Of a stretch of DNA of 64,000 nucleotides, positions 46,285-54,676 are shown one piece after another. The DNA lies in NCBI RefSeq assembly GCF_018598555.1, contig NZ_JAHEWN010000002.1, positions 62,001 through 126,000 on the forward strand. The letters are read 5' to 3'. The notes beneath the pieces are model-generated. The model saw nothing but the letters and a program-made list of their open reading frames with translations, ran no database searches and was not told the DNA's origin. The position numbers and the translations under genes are program-made. Position 1 is the first letter of the stretch. Every line of letters starts with the position of its first letter. The stretch comes from Curtobacterium aurantiacum (GTDB lineage Bacteria > Actinomycetota > Actinomycetes > Actinomycetales > Microbacteriaceae).

Positions 46285-47460
46285 TCAGGCCGTGGTCGCG
46301 AGCAGGTCGGCGACGGCCGGTTCGCGGAGCAGTTCGGCGCGGGCCGCGGCGGTCGCGCCCTCGTCGTCCTCGGCGTCGCGGTCGACGTCGAGCGCCAGCA
46401 CAGCACGGACCGTGTCGACGTCACCGGAGTCGACGGCGGCGATCAGCAGCGTCGCACCGCGTGACCCGCGCGCCCTGGTGTCCGCACCCGCGGCGGCGAG
46501 GGCACGCACGATCGCGGCGTGGCCACCCCACGCAGCGCGGATGATCGGGGGGTTGCCGTCGGCGTCACGCGCCTCCAGGTCGGCACCAGCGGCGACCAGC
46601 ACGTCGACGGCTCGTCGCGCGTCGCGGTCGATCGCCAGCGTCAGCGGCGTCCGCCCCTCGGTGTCCACCAGCTGCAGCGTCGCGCCGCGGCGCAGGAGCT
46701 CCTCGAGCATCTCGGGATGGTCGAACCACGCGGCGGCGTGCAGCGGGGCGAAGCCCCAGCGGGGGTCGACGTCGTCGACGTCACTCGCGTCGTCGGCCAG
46801 GTGCAACCCGCCGAGGTCGCCGTACGCCGCGGCACGCACCACCTCGGTCGCCCACTCCACCCAACCGTCCGGCACCGGGCCGTGCCAGCCGCGTGCCGGG
46901 CGCGCCTCGAGGCCCGAGTAGACGGTCTCGGCGACGCTCCGGATCGCCACCCGCACGCCGCGGAACCGGATCGCGACCTCACCGACGGGGGAGATCAGCA
47001 GGCGGAGTTCCCAGGCGTCGTGCTCGTTCAGGTACTCGAGTTCGCCCCTGGCGACGTGCGCGTCACCGGCGAGCAGGGCGGCGGGGTCGATGCCGGGCGG
47101 GTCGATGACGGCGTCCCGGAGCCGGAGCGACACCCTGGCGTGGTTCCACCGGCGCCACAGGCCGCTCGGGGTGTCGAGGACCTCGTCGTTGCGGACCACG
47201 ATGTCGGCGTGCACGACGACCGGGTCGGGCACACCGTGCCCCGGCAGGTCGACCGGGGTCGTCACGTCGTCCTCGTCGGCGTCCGGGTCGATGACGGCGT
47301 CGGCGGACTCCACGACCCAGCGCTCGATCCGAGAGTCGGTCCACTTGACCGTCAGGAGTGCGGCGACCGTGGGCGGGGCGTCCTCGAGGAGCCGGGTCAC
47401 GTGTTCGCGCTGGCCGTCGAAGTCCTCGAGGGAGACATAGCCAACGGAGGGCCAGTTCAC
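46285..47460 (-). CDS. ankyrin-repeat protein at the end of the polysaccharide operon
   Basis: This 391-residue protein starts at GTG 47460, which overlaps the polymerase stop as GTGA and has TTGGAG 6 nt upstream. The N-terminal about 240 residues match no family I recognise. Residues about 255-391 contain four ankyrin repeats (GFAPLHAAAWFDHPEMLEEL, GRTPLTLAIDRDARRAVDVL, GNPPIIRAAWGGHAAIVRAL, GATLLIAAVDSGDVDTVRAV). No signal or membrane segment is present, so it is cytosolic and probably binds proteins. Its coupling to export genes is unusual. Confidence 0.8.
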   Translation of the reverse strand: MNWPSVGYVSLEDFDGQREHVTRLLEDAPPTVAALLTVKWTDSRIERWVVESADAVIDPDADEDDVTTPVDLPGHGVPDPVVVHADIVVRNDEVLDTPSGLWRRWNHARVSLRLRDAVIDPPGIDPAALLAGDAHVARGELEYLNEHDAWELRLLISPVGEVAIRFRGVRVAIRSVAETVYSGLEARPARGWHGPVPDGWVEWATEVVRAAAYGDLGGLHLADDASDVDDVDPRWGFAPLHAAAWFDHPEMLEELLRRGATLQLVDTEGRTPLTLAIDRDARRAVDVLVAAGADLEARDADGNPPIIRAAWGGHAAIVRALAAAGADTRARGSRGATLLIAAVDSGDVDTVRAVLALDVDRDAEDDEGATAAARAELLREPAVADLLATTA

Positions 47461-48761
47461 TCGACTCCAACGCACGAGGACGACACTAGCGGGCGTTGCG
47501 GCGCGGACTCTGGCGGGGATGCCCCGGGCGATCGACTGGCCAGCGCCGTGCCGCACAGTGCCAGCGCGAGCCAGAGCACGGTCGACGCGGCCGACATCGT
47601 CGCGAACCCGGAGTAGCAGAACCCCAGGACGACGCCGGCCACCACGGCGACACGAGACCCGACCGGCGCGGATCCGTCGAGCGCGGGACGCAGCAGGACG
47701 AGCACGAACACCACCACCGGGACCAGACCGAGGTCGAAGGCCAGGATCGCGAAGGAGTTCTCGAGACTCGTGCGGAGGACCTCGCCCTTCAGCTGCCACG
47801 AGGCTCCCCACCCGCCACCGATGAACGTGTGGTCCCAGATGTGCTCGACCACGTACTGCGCTGCCGCCCCACGTGCAGAGGACGAGCTCCCGTCGTCACC
47901 CGTCACGCGCTCGACCAGTCCGCTGAGCATCGACGTCCGCAGGACCACGAACACCGCTGCGCAACCACTGATGACGATCGTCAGGACTGCGACGAAGGAC
48001 CGTGTCGAGCGTGCGACGACCCAGACGGTCGCCACGACCGCGACGGCGGTGGGCGCCCGTGATGCCGTGAGGACGACCGTGCTCAGGAGCATCAGCGCGA
48101 CGACCAGTCGGACCGGCGCACGGTGGATGAACGAGGTCAGCGGGATGGCGACCGCCGCCGCGAACCCGAGGTCGAGCGGACTGTCCAGCGTCCCTCGGGG
48201 GCGGAACTGGACGATCCCCGAGGTCCCCTGCCCACCGGACAGCCCCCAGGGCAGGTCGGATCGCAGGACGACCTGGACGACGACCACGGCCGTGACGACG
48301 AGCATCACCCCGAGGAAGACCACGGCCAGCCGGCGCAGTGTCCCTGGGACGGCCTGCTCACCCGTGCGCGCGACGAAGCACAGCAGCATCGGTGCCAGGA
48401 CGGCATTGGTCAGCCCGAGGAGCGACGCCGGCCCGCTCCCGACGACGGCCTGCACCACGAGCAGGAACGCGACCACGACCAGACCGGCGTACCAACCGCG
48501 GCGCGGTGCCACCTCGGCGACCACGCTGTTCCACTGACCACGGAGGCCGAACACGCAGTACACGACGAGCAGGACCGTCGCCGGGTGGAGCGCGGCGTTC
48601 CCCTCCCAGTCCCCGAGGAGGAGCCCCCCGGCGGTGGACGGCACGAGGAGGCGGAGCGCGACGACGGCGGAGAGGACCACCACCGGCCGCGACTGCTGGG
48701 TCGCGACGACGACGAGACAGAACACGACCCAGATGGCCAGACGGAGGAGCTCCACGGTCAC
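47457..48761 (-). CDS. O-antigen-ligase/Wzy-like polysaccharide polymerase
   Basis: The 434-residue membrane protein has about 11 helices and one large loop (residues about 280-330, with GGGWGASWQLKGEVLRTSLENSF), which fits the Wzy/WaaL superfamily. It would join repeat units delivered by the adjacent flippase. Sequence conservation in this superfamily is low, so the call rests on topology, the loop and operon context. Both ends overlap neighbours by 4 nt. Confidence 0.78.
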   Translation of the reverse strand: MTVELLRLAIWVVFCLVVVATQQSRPVVVLSAVVALRLLVPSTAGGLLLGDWEGNAALHPATVLLVVYCVFGLRGQWNSVVAEVAPRRGWYAGLVVVAFLLVVQAVVGSGPASLLGLTNAVLAPMLLCFVARTGEQAVPGTLRRLAVVFLGVMLVVTAVVVVQVVLRSDLPWGLSGGQGTSGIVQFRPRGTLDSPLDLGFAAAVAIPLTSFIHRAPVRLVVALMLLSTVVLTASRAPTAVAVVATVWVVARSTRSFVAVLTIVISGCAAVFVVLRTSMLSGLVERVTGDDGSSSSARGAAAQYVVEHIWDHTFIGGGWGASWQLKGEVLRTSLENSFAILAFDLGLVPVVVFVLVLLRPALDGSAPVGSRVAVVAGVVLGFCYSGFATMSAASTVLWLALALCGTALASRSPGASPPESAPQRPLVSSSCVGVE

Positions 48762-50068
48762 CCCCTCGCCAGCACTGGTCGGACGAGCCGGACGGCCAGG
48801 GCACCGACACGGCGTGCGTCGGCGGGACGGACGGCGTAGAAGTCACGCATCCGGGCACCGGTGAGGCGAGCGGCCCAGCGCACGCTGCCGTTGCTCGAGA
48901 GCAGGTTGCCGACCAGCGCCGCCGTGGCAGCACCGACGGCACCCAGGACCGGGACGAGCACCACGAGGGCCACGACGTTCGCGACGCACCCGATCGTGAT
49001 GCTCATGCTGCGGAGTTCGGGACGCCCACGAGCGGTCAGCGTGCTCCCCGCGATCGAGCCGGGCACACCGATCACCACGGCGACGATCGAGATGGCCATC
49101 ACGGGCACTGCGGCGGCGAACGCCTCGCCGAACACGAACGGGACCCAGAACGGCGCACTGCACCCGAGGGGCAGCGCGATCGCGACGGCGAGCACGGCCG
49201 CGGACCGAGCGACTCGGGGCACGCGCACGTCGTCCGCGTCAGCGGCGTCGTTGGAGAGCATGACCTCTCGGATCGCGTTGGTGACGATCACGGGGACCTC
49301 GGCCACGTTCACCGCCACGGCGTAGAGCCCGAGCTGCTCGGCGCTCGCCAGCGGGAGCACCAGGAGCTGGTCGAGCCGGACGAGCAACACACCGGCGGCC
49401 GAGCCGAGCCAGCTGCGGAGCGAGAAGCCCAGCATCGAGCGTGCGTGCACGACCGCTGCGGCGTCGGCTGGCGGAGTCGCGCGCGGCATGAACAGGTAGA
49501 CGACGCCACCCACGACGGGGGAGAACGCGATGATGGCGACGGCGGAGGGGAGATCGAGTCGGTCGAAGCCGGCCAGCACCAGGGTGCCGACGATCTTGAC
49601 GCTGGCCGCAGTGACCCGTTCCGCGGTCACGAAGCCCCACGCATGACGACCGGCCGCACGGCCCCGTAGGAGCGCGACGAAGAGCGCGGGAGCGGTGGCG
49701 GCCGTCGCGACGGTCACGAGGGCGGTCAGATCGGCAGCGTCGGTCCCCACGATGAGCGGCGCGGCGACCGTCACCGCGGCCAGGGCAGCGATCCCGCCGA
49801 CGGCGAGCAGCAGCCAGGCGAGCCACCACCCGGAACGTGCCACGCGACGGCCGGAAGCGATCGTCTGGGTCACGGCGTCAGGGATGCCGAACGTGCCGAT
49901 CGACAGCGCGAGGAGGAACGGCGCCGTCACGGCGGCGAGTTCCCCTCGACCGTCGACACCGAGCGAATGCGCCAGGAACGGAGCCATGACGAAGGTCGCC
50001 GCCGGCGGGAAGACGTTCCCGACGACGAGCATGACCGTGCTCGCCGTGATCGGCCGGCGGGTGCTCAC
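48758..50068 (-). CDS. polysaccharide flippase (Wzx/MATE-like)
   Basis: This 436-residue protein has about 12-14 hydrophobic helices without large loops, as in Wzx/polysaccharide-export flippases of the MOP superfamily. The N-terminal VGNVFPPAATFVMAPFLAHSLG and mid-protein SMLGFSLRSWLGSAAGVLLVRLDQLLV (key part: VRLDQLLV) are typical. It should move undecaprenyl-linked units across the membrane. It overlaps its neighbours by 4 nt. Confidence 0.82.
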   Translation of the reverse strand: MSTRRPITASTVMLVVGNVFPPAATFVMAPFLAHSLGVDGRGELAAVTAPFLLALSIGTFGIPDAVTQTIASGRRVARSGWWLAWLLLAVGGIAALAAVTVAAPLIVGTDAADLTALVTVATAATAPALFVALLRGRAAGRHAWGFVTAERVTAASVKIVGTLVLAGFDRLDLPSAVAIIAFSPVVGGVVYLFMPRATPPADAAAVVHARSMLGFSLRSWLGSAAGVLLVRLDQLLVLPLASAEQLGLYAVAVNVAEVPVIVTNAIREVMLSNDAADADDVRVPRVARSAAVLAVAIALPLGCSAPFWVPFVFGEAFAAAVPVMAISIVAVVIGVPGSIAGSTLTARGRPELRSMSITIGCVANVVALVVLVPVLGAVGAATAALVGNLLSSNGSVRWAARLTGARMRDFYAVRPADARRVGALAVRLVRPVLARG

Positions 50069-50943
50069 GGGGTGGTCTCGTCGCGCACGACCCGCAGCAG
50101 GTCGGGCGTCAACGTCGCCGCGATCTGCGCGTCGTTGCCACCGTCCGTCCCGTTGCTCCGGGAGAGCGCCGACCGCTGTCCGCCGACGATCGTCTGCCAG
50201 ACCCGAGGGGTGGCGTCGACCTGTGCCACGCGGACGCCGTTCGCGATCGCCCTCGCCGTCAGCCAGACGTCGTCGGCGTGCGGTGCGGTCTCCCGGAACC
50301 CGTCACCGTCGTCGCGCAGCGCGTCGAGGAGCGACGGCGGGTAGAGGACTCCGGACACGCCGGTCAGGAACGACGCGTGCGAAGGAGTCGTGCTCCGACA
50401 GGGCGGCCAGGTCATGTACGGCGCCAGGGTCGAGTCCCCTGTCAGGACGATGCGGTGGGCCCGATGACAGTGGATGGTGTCCGGAGCGGCGGTGTGGGCG
50501 TCCAGCAGCGCTCGCAGCCATGCACGGCCGTAGCGGATGTCGTCGTCCGCCGTGACGAGTGGGAAGGTGTGGTGCTCCTCGGACTGCACGTACGGCCACC
50601 ACTTGCCGTGCGGACCGACCGGCTCGCCGACCCGCAGTTCGAGCCCACGCGCGATGAGCCGGCGGAGCGGACGGGAGCGCAGGGCACGCTCGCGATCGGC
50701 CTGGTCGTCGACCCAGAGGACGAGGCGCTGCGGTCGCGCACTCCCGCTGACGATGGACTCGATGGCCAGCGACACCGACCGGAGTCGGCGGCCGTGCGAG
50801 GTGAGCGACACGACGACGGGTGCGGTCCCGGTCACCGGACGCGTCCGGACGGCGTAGCCCGCGGCACGGCAGAGCTGCGCCACGGAGACCAACGCGGCGA
50901 CCGTTGCGCGTCGGACGAAGGACCTCCGAGGAGCGAGCGTCAT
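50065..50943 (-). CDS. glycosyltransferase with DxD motif
   Basis: The 292-residue protein starts at ATG 50943 within the preceding stop. PVVVSLTSHGRRLRSVSLAIESI near residue 35 (key part: VSLTSHGRR) and the nucleotide-sugar/metal motif LVTADDDIRYG (residues about 118-128) mark a GT-A type transferase. A hydrophobic N-terminal stretch (residues about 8-28) may anchor it. The linkage and sugar are unknown. It is part of the seven-gene polysaccharide operon. Confidence 0.78.
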   Translation of the reverse strand: MTLAPRRSFVRRATVAALVSVAQLCRAAGYAVRTRPVTGTAPVVVSLTSHGRRLRSVSLAIESIVSGSARPQRLVLWVDDQADRERALRSRPLRRLIARGLELRVGEPVGPHGKWWPYVQSEEHHTFPLVTADDDIRYGRAWLRALLDAHTAAPDTIHCHRAHRIVLTGDSTLAPYMTWPPCRSTTPSHASFLTGVSGVLYPPSLLDALRDDGDGFRETAPHADDVWLTARAIANGVRVAQVDATPRVWQTIVGGQRSALSRSNGTDGGNDAQIAATLTPDLLRVVRDETTP

Positions 50944-51464
50944 GCGACGTCCCCGAGCACACGCCAGACATCGGTCCGGAAGCGTGCGGCGTTCTCGGCG
51001 GACCGGTCGGCAGCCTGGCGGCACCGTCGCTGTCGGTCGGCGCAGTCCAGCTGGTCTTCCTCGGCGAGGGCTGTGGCGAGTCGTCCTGCGGTCTGGAGGT
51101 CGAGCGCGAGGCCCGCGCGGTCGAGCTCCCGCGCGAAGAGGACCTGGTGGTCGTCGACGTGCTCGTCGAACGCGAGCTGCCGTCCGAGGACGAGGGGCCA
51201 GGCGCCCGCAGCGAGGGCGCCGAACACGGTGCCGGGGCTGCACTGACTGACGACCACGTCGGCCCAGGCGAGGTGTGCCTGCATGCCCGGGGCGTCGAAG
51301 TAGTCCGCAGCGGCACGGATGCTCGGGAGGTGGAGGTTCCACGCGCCGACCCCGTACTGGACGACCCACTCGTCGTCGGGCCGGACGAGGAGTGTCTGCT
51401 GGGCGGCGTCGAGGAGGCGCTGGAACGGCTGCTCGTGCGTCCCCACGGTGAGGAGGACCTTCAT
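50940..51464 (-). CDS. PssE/Alg13-like glycosyltransferase subunit (UDP-sugar binding)
   Basis: This 174-residue protein starts at ATG 51464 (MKVLLTVGTHEQPFQRLL). It corresponds to the C-terminal half of a GT-B enzyme (family 28 C-terminal domain). Key stretches are VVSQCSPGTVFGALAAGAWPLVLGRQ (key part: CSPGTVFGALAAG) and DEHVDDHQ, which bind the nucleotide sugar. It is the soluble partner of the PssD-like protein encoded just upstream, as in Alg13/Alg14. Confidence 0.85.
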   Translation of the reverse strand: MKVLLTVGTHEQPFQRLLDAAQQTLLVRPDDEWVVQYGVGAWNLHLPSIRAAADYFDAPGMQAHLAWADVVVSQCSPGTVFGALAAGAWPLVLGRQLAFDEHVDDHQVLFARELDRAGLALDLQTAGRLATALAEEDQLDCADRQRRCRQAADRSAENAARFRTDVWRVLGDVA

Positions 51465-51916
51465 CGGCTGACCGCCACACGTTCGCGCCGCGGGAACCCC
51501 GCGAGCTGGTCGTCCCACTGGGCGATGAACCGGTCAGTCACTGGTCGGACCAGCTTCGCCGTGAGCGTGGGGTTGTCGATCCGGTCGACGCACTCGATGA
51601 AGACGGTGGGCGTCCGGAAGAACAGCTTCCCCAACCAGAAGAAGGGGACAGCTGCGGCGGCACCGCTGCTGACGATCAGGTCGGGACGTTCCTGGCGCAA
51701 CGTCCGGGCGGCGATCACGAGGTTCCGGACGAGCGCGGTGACGCTCCGGTTGGTCGGCCAGTGCAGGCCGTACGCGCGGTGACCAGCGACCTTGGCGACG
51801 GCGTCGGGCTTCATGAACGTCGCGATCGCGACGTCGGTGCCGTCCGGTGCCGGGAGGAGCGCGAGCAGCTGGTCGAGGTGGCCACCACTGCTGCAGACGA
51901 AGAGGATGTTGGTCAT
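51461..51916 (-). CDS. PssD/Alg14-like glycosyltransferase subunit (membrane, acceptor binding)
   Basis: This 151-residue protein starts at ATG 51916 (MTNILFVCSSGGHLDQLL). SSGGHLDQLL and DLIVSSGAAAAVPFFWLGKLF are typical of Alg14/PssD, which bind the lipid-linked acceptor and recruit the catalytic Alg13/PssE subunit. A large open frame upstream in the same phase is antisense or out of frame with the GT4 gene and is not used. It overlaps its neighbours by 4 nt. Confidence 0.85.
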   Translation of the reverse strand: MTNILFVCSSGGHLDQLLALLPAPDGTDVAIATFMKPDAVAKVAGHRAYGLHWPTNRSVTALVRNLVIAARTLRQERPDLIVSSGAAAAVPFFWLGKLFFRTPTVFIECVDRIDNPTLTAKLVRPVTDRFIAQWDDQLAGFPRRERVAVSR

Positions 51917-53019
51917 GCTGGGGACTCCATGAGGTCGTGTGTGCGCCGCTCCCACAGAGCGACGGCGTGGTCGAGCGTCACCGGTTCGATGTAGGTGTCG
52001 CAGTCGTCGAGACGGGGCCGCGGTGCGTGCAGTCGCGCGTGCAGACGGGCTTGCAGGTCCGGCACGGAGCCGTTCTCGAAGAGTTCGAGGAGGTCGTTCC
52101 GCACCCCGAGCAGCGCCTGCATCTCCGACGGGCCGATGGTGTCCGCCGCGAGGACCGGGGTCCCGACCGCGAGGGCTTCGAGGAGGACGATCCCCCAGGC
52201 CTCGCTCCGCGCGCTGTGGACGAGGACGTCGGCTGCTGCCACGAAGGAGTACGGCTCGGCGTGGGCACCTTCGACGGACACCGTCACGAGCCCCTTCGGG
52301 TCGTGGTGCCGAGCCAGTTCCTCTGCGAGCGGTCCGGCGCCGACGACGCGCCAGCGCACCGGGACGCCGAGGCCTTCGAGGGCTGCGAGCGTGACGTCCA
52401 GTCCCTTGCGTCGGATGAGGCTGCCCACCGAGACGACGGTGAACGCAGCGTGGCGTTCGCGAGGGCTCGCTGCAGCGGCCGTCCGGATCGCGACCGGGTC
52501 GACGGTGCTCGGGATGACGGCGGGTCGGTGGTCGAGTCGGTAGACCTCGGTCATGGAGTCGGCGACCGTGTGCGTGTTGGCGGAGAGGGCCTGTCGAGCT
52601 CGGAAGACCGATCCGATCAGGTGTTGCTTGAGTCGACCGAAGCGGATGTACTCGGCGTGGTCGGTCGGGTCGAGGTCTTCGCAGTAGTTGAAGACGTGGT
52701 GGGCGACGGATCGGCGCCGGTCGATCATGGCGCACGCGAGGATCGACGACCAGAGCTTCACGACGACGAGCGATCGGGGCAGCGATCGGAGCACCGCGTG
52801 CAGTCGTCGTGCGACGTCGACGGTTGCCGCATGGCTCTCGATCCCGAGGACGTGGACGGAGACGTCCGCGCGCAGCAGCGTGACGAGGCCGCCTCCGCCG
52901 GAGTGGAGGACCACGGCGACCCGGTGGCCGTTCATCGCGAGTCGGTTGGCGACGATGACCGTCTGGCGTTCTGCACCACCGAAGCGGAGATGCGGCTGGA
53001 CGAAGATGTAGGAGGCCAC
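51913..53019 (-). CDS. glycosyltransferase family 4
   Basis: This 368-residue GT-B enzyme starts at ATG 53019. The N-terminal acceptor domain begins FVQPHLRFGGAERQTVIVAN. The C-terminal donor domain has VVSVGSLIRRKGLDVTLAAL and the E-x7-E motif SEAWGIVLLEALAVGTPVLA. It is the first gene of the polysaccharide operon, facing the acyltransferase gene across a 57-bp AT-richer gap. The donor and linkage are unknown. Confidence 0.9.
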   Translation of the reverse strand: MASYIFVQPHLRFGGAERQTVIVANRLAMNGHRVAVVLHSGGGGLVTLLRADVSVHVLGIESHAATVDVARRLHAVLRSLPRSLVVVKLWSSILACAMIDRRRSVAHHVFNYCEDLDPTDHAEYIRFGRLKQHLIGSVFRARQALSANTHTVADSMTEVYRLDHRPAVIPSTVDPVAIRTAAAASPRERHAAFTVVSVGSLIRRKGLDVTLAALEGLGVPVRWRVVGAGPLAEELARHHDPKGLVTVSVEGAHAEPYSFVAAADVLVHSARSEAWGIVLLEALAVGTPVLAADTIGPSEMQALLGVRNDLLELFENGSVPDLQARLHARLHAPRPRLDDCDTYIEPVTLDHAVALWERRTHDLMESPA

Positions 53020-53039
53020 GGGGTCCTTCGGGATAAACT

Positions 53040-53070
53040 AGTATCTGATATGTAAACGCTACATGAGAGG
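53040..53070. promoter_or_regulatory. divergent promoter region of the polysaccharide operon
   Basis: This AT-rich gap contains AGTATCTGATATGTAAACG and CTACATGAGAGG. The latter matches 10 of 12 bases of TCACATGAGATG in the BY-kinase promoter region. ATGTA and TACAT arms (53050-53064) form a short inverted repeat. Confidence 0.4.
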
Positions 53071-53076
53071 AACGCC

Positions 53077-53616
53077 ATGCGCAATCGAGTCCCGCTCCGC
53101 ATCCCGCGACCCTGGGTGTTCGCAGTCGTGTCGCGTGTCGCAGGCGGCGATGTGGCCGCCCGCCGACTGGGCGTCGAGGTCGGGAGCGGATGCCGCATCT
53201 ACTCGTGCCGCGTCGCCTCGGAGTACTCGATGGTGTCCATCGGCAACGACACGACGATCTCCGTCGACGTGCTCTTCGTCACCCATGACGGCACCGGCTG
53301 GTTGTACCGGGACGAGCGCGGTCGTCGGTACCGGTACGCGCCGGTGAGCGTGGGGGACCGGTGCTTCATCGGGGCCCGGGCCACGCTCATGCCCGGGGTC
53401 CGGATCGGCTCGGACTCCGTGGTCGCTGCCGGGGCGGTCGTCACCAGGTCGGTGCCGGATGGCTCGATCGTCGGCGGTGTGCCCGCGAAGGTGATCGGGC
53501 GGACCAGCGATCTCATGGCGAAGATCGCCACCTGGCCGGCCGAGGACGACAAGCGCGGTCGGACCGCTGCGGAACGGATCGCGTCCATCGCCGAGGGCCA
53601 TCAGCCCCTGGGGTGA
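53077..53616 (+). CDS. left-handed beta-helix (hexapeptide) acyltransferase
   Basis: This 179-residue protein starts at ATG 53077 with GAGAGG about 7 nt upstream. Imperfect hexapeptide repeats span residues about 30-150, with VGDRCFIGARATLMPGVRIG and SDSVVAAGAVVTRSVPDGSI followed by GGVPAKVIGR, the typical end of VatD/MaaT/Wzb-type O-acetyltransferases. THDG near residue 70 would hold the catalytic His. It probably acetylates the surface polysaccharide. It is convergent with the second acetyltransferase. Confidence 0.85.
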   Translation: MRNRVPLRIPRPWVFAVVSRVAGGDVAARRLGVEVGSGCRIYSCRVASEYSMVSIGNDTTISVDVLFVTHDGTGWLYRDERGRRYRYAPVSVGDRCFIGARATLMPGVRIGSDSVVAAGAVVTRSVPDGSIVGGVPAKVIGRTSDLMAKIATWPAEDDKRGRTAAERIASIAEGHQPLG

Positions 53617-53630
53617 CGACCCGTCGCCGA

Positions 53631-54158
53631 CTACGGCCGGGTCTGGGTGATGACCCGAGCGGGGTTGCCGACGGCGACGCCGCCCTCGGGGACGTCGCAC
53701 AACACGATCGCGCCGGCCCCGATCCGGGCTCCAGCGCCGATCTCGATGTCGCCGAGGATCTGCGCGCCAGCGCCGACGTCGACACGCGGGCCGAGCCGGG
53801 GTACCCCGGGAGTCGACTCACCTGATCGACGAACGCCGATCGTGACGTTGTGCCGGAGGGTGCTCTCCGGACCGATTGCTGCTGCCTCGTGGACCACGAG
53901 TCCACGGCAGTGCGGCAGGGCCAGCCCGGGGCCGACCTGTGCACCGAGCGGGATCTCGGCGCCGAGCACCGTCGTCGACACCACCCGGTAGGTGATGCGG
54001 AGCGGAGCCGCCAGGAGGCGTGGTGCCGCGGGCAGTGCCTGCGTTGCCCGTGCGACACGGAACAGCCAGAGCATCGTGCGGGCCGAGCGGCCGACGTTCG
54101 CCGCTCGGTCCTCCTTGATCTCGTATTGCAGGGTACGCAGTGACTCGATGTAGCTCAT
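53631..54158 (-). CDS. serine-acetyltransferase-like hexapeptide acetyltransferase
   Basis: This 175-residue protein starts at ATG 54158 (MSYIESLRTLQYEIKEDRAAN) with GGAGGC upstream. A helical N-terminal third is followed by hexapeptide repeats (GAEIPLGAQVGPGLALPHCRG, then VDVGAGAQILGDIEIGAGAR). CysE-like proteins of this length in polysaccharide loci usually acetylate sugars rather than serine. PHCRG supplies the catalytic His position. It is the last gene before the convergent acyltransferase. Confidence 0.82.
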   Translation of the reverse strand: MSYIESLRTLQYEIKEDRAANVGRSARTMLWLFRVARATQALPAAPRLLAAPLRITYRVVSTTVLGAEIPLGAQVGPGLALPHCRGLVVHEAAAIGPESTLRHNVTIGVRRSGESTPGVPRLGPRVDVGAGAQILGDIEIGAGARIGAGAIVLCDVPEGGVAVGNPARVITQTRP

Positions 54159-54192
54159 GGTGCCTCCGTCCGGACGTCCAGGTCACGTGCAA

Positions 54193-54234
54193 CGGCACTG
54201 ATCGGGAGCAGGCGTCCTGCCCCGATCAGTGCCG
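54193..54234. terminator. hairpin terminator 3' of the DUF3060 gene
   Basis: A 14-bp stem CGGCACTGATCGGG/CCCGATCAGTGCCG encloses a second stem GCAGG/CCTGC with a CGT loop, 8 bp beyond the stop of the lipoprotein gene. Confidence 0.75.
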
Positions 54235-54241
54235 CGTGTCG

Positions 54242-54676
54242 TCAGTGTGCAGCGATCGAGTTGTGCTGGCCGAGGTCCTGAACCGCGGCCTCACCGGAGT
54301 ACTCCACGGTGTTGTCGGACCCGGGCACCGTGATGCTCTTCGCGCTCTTGACGTCGATCGTGGCACCGCTCGCTTCGACGAGGAGGTCGTCGACGGCGCC
54401 GAGCGTGATCGTCGACCCGTCCTTGGCGGCGCCCAGCACGGAGACATGCGTGCAGTCGCCCACGGAGAGCGGCTTCTCAGCCGTGGCATCGGAAGCGTCG
54501 ATCGTCGCGAGACCGTCGATGCACTCGTTGTAGACGGTCTCGTTGGCGGCGCTCGTCTTCGTCGGGGAGGGGGTCGGAGAGGAGGTCTTGTCCGGGTTCG
54601 CACCGCCGCTGCAGCCGGTGAGTGCGGCAGCCAGGGCGGCGCCGAGTGCGACGGTGACGATGGTCTTGCGCTTCAT
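54242..54676 (-). CDS. DUF3060 lipoprotein
   Basis: This 144-residue precursor has a signal peptide and lipobox LTGC (lipidated Cys near residue 22), a Ser/Thr/Pro-rich linker and a C-terminal DUF3060-like domain of about 70 residues with short beta-strand repeats (SVLGAAKDGSTITLGAVDDLLV). DUF3060 occurs in actinobacterial lipoproteins of unknown function. It is translationally coupled (ATGA) to the BY-kinase gene, which suggests a role at the cell surface with the polysaccharide system. Confidence 0.8.
   Translation of the reverse strand: MKRKTIVTVALGAALAAALTGCSGGANPDKTSSPTPSPTKTSAANETVYNECIDGLATIDASDATAEKPLSVGDCTHVSVLGAAKDGSTITLGAVDDLLVEASGATIDVKSAKSITVPGSDNTVEYSGEAAVQDLGQHNSIAAH

Noticed and set aside
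53050-53064. LacI-type operator ATGTA-N5-TACAT before GT4
   Set aside because: Odd-length centre without the CG step seen in the two convincing LacI sites, and no LacI gene nearby; kept only as part of a promoter region.
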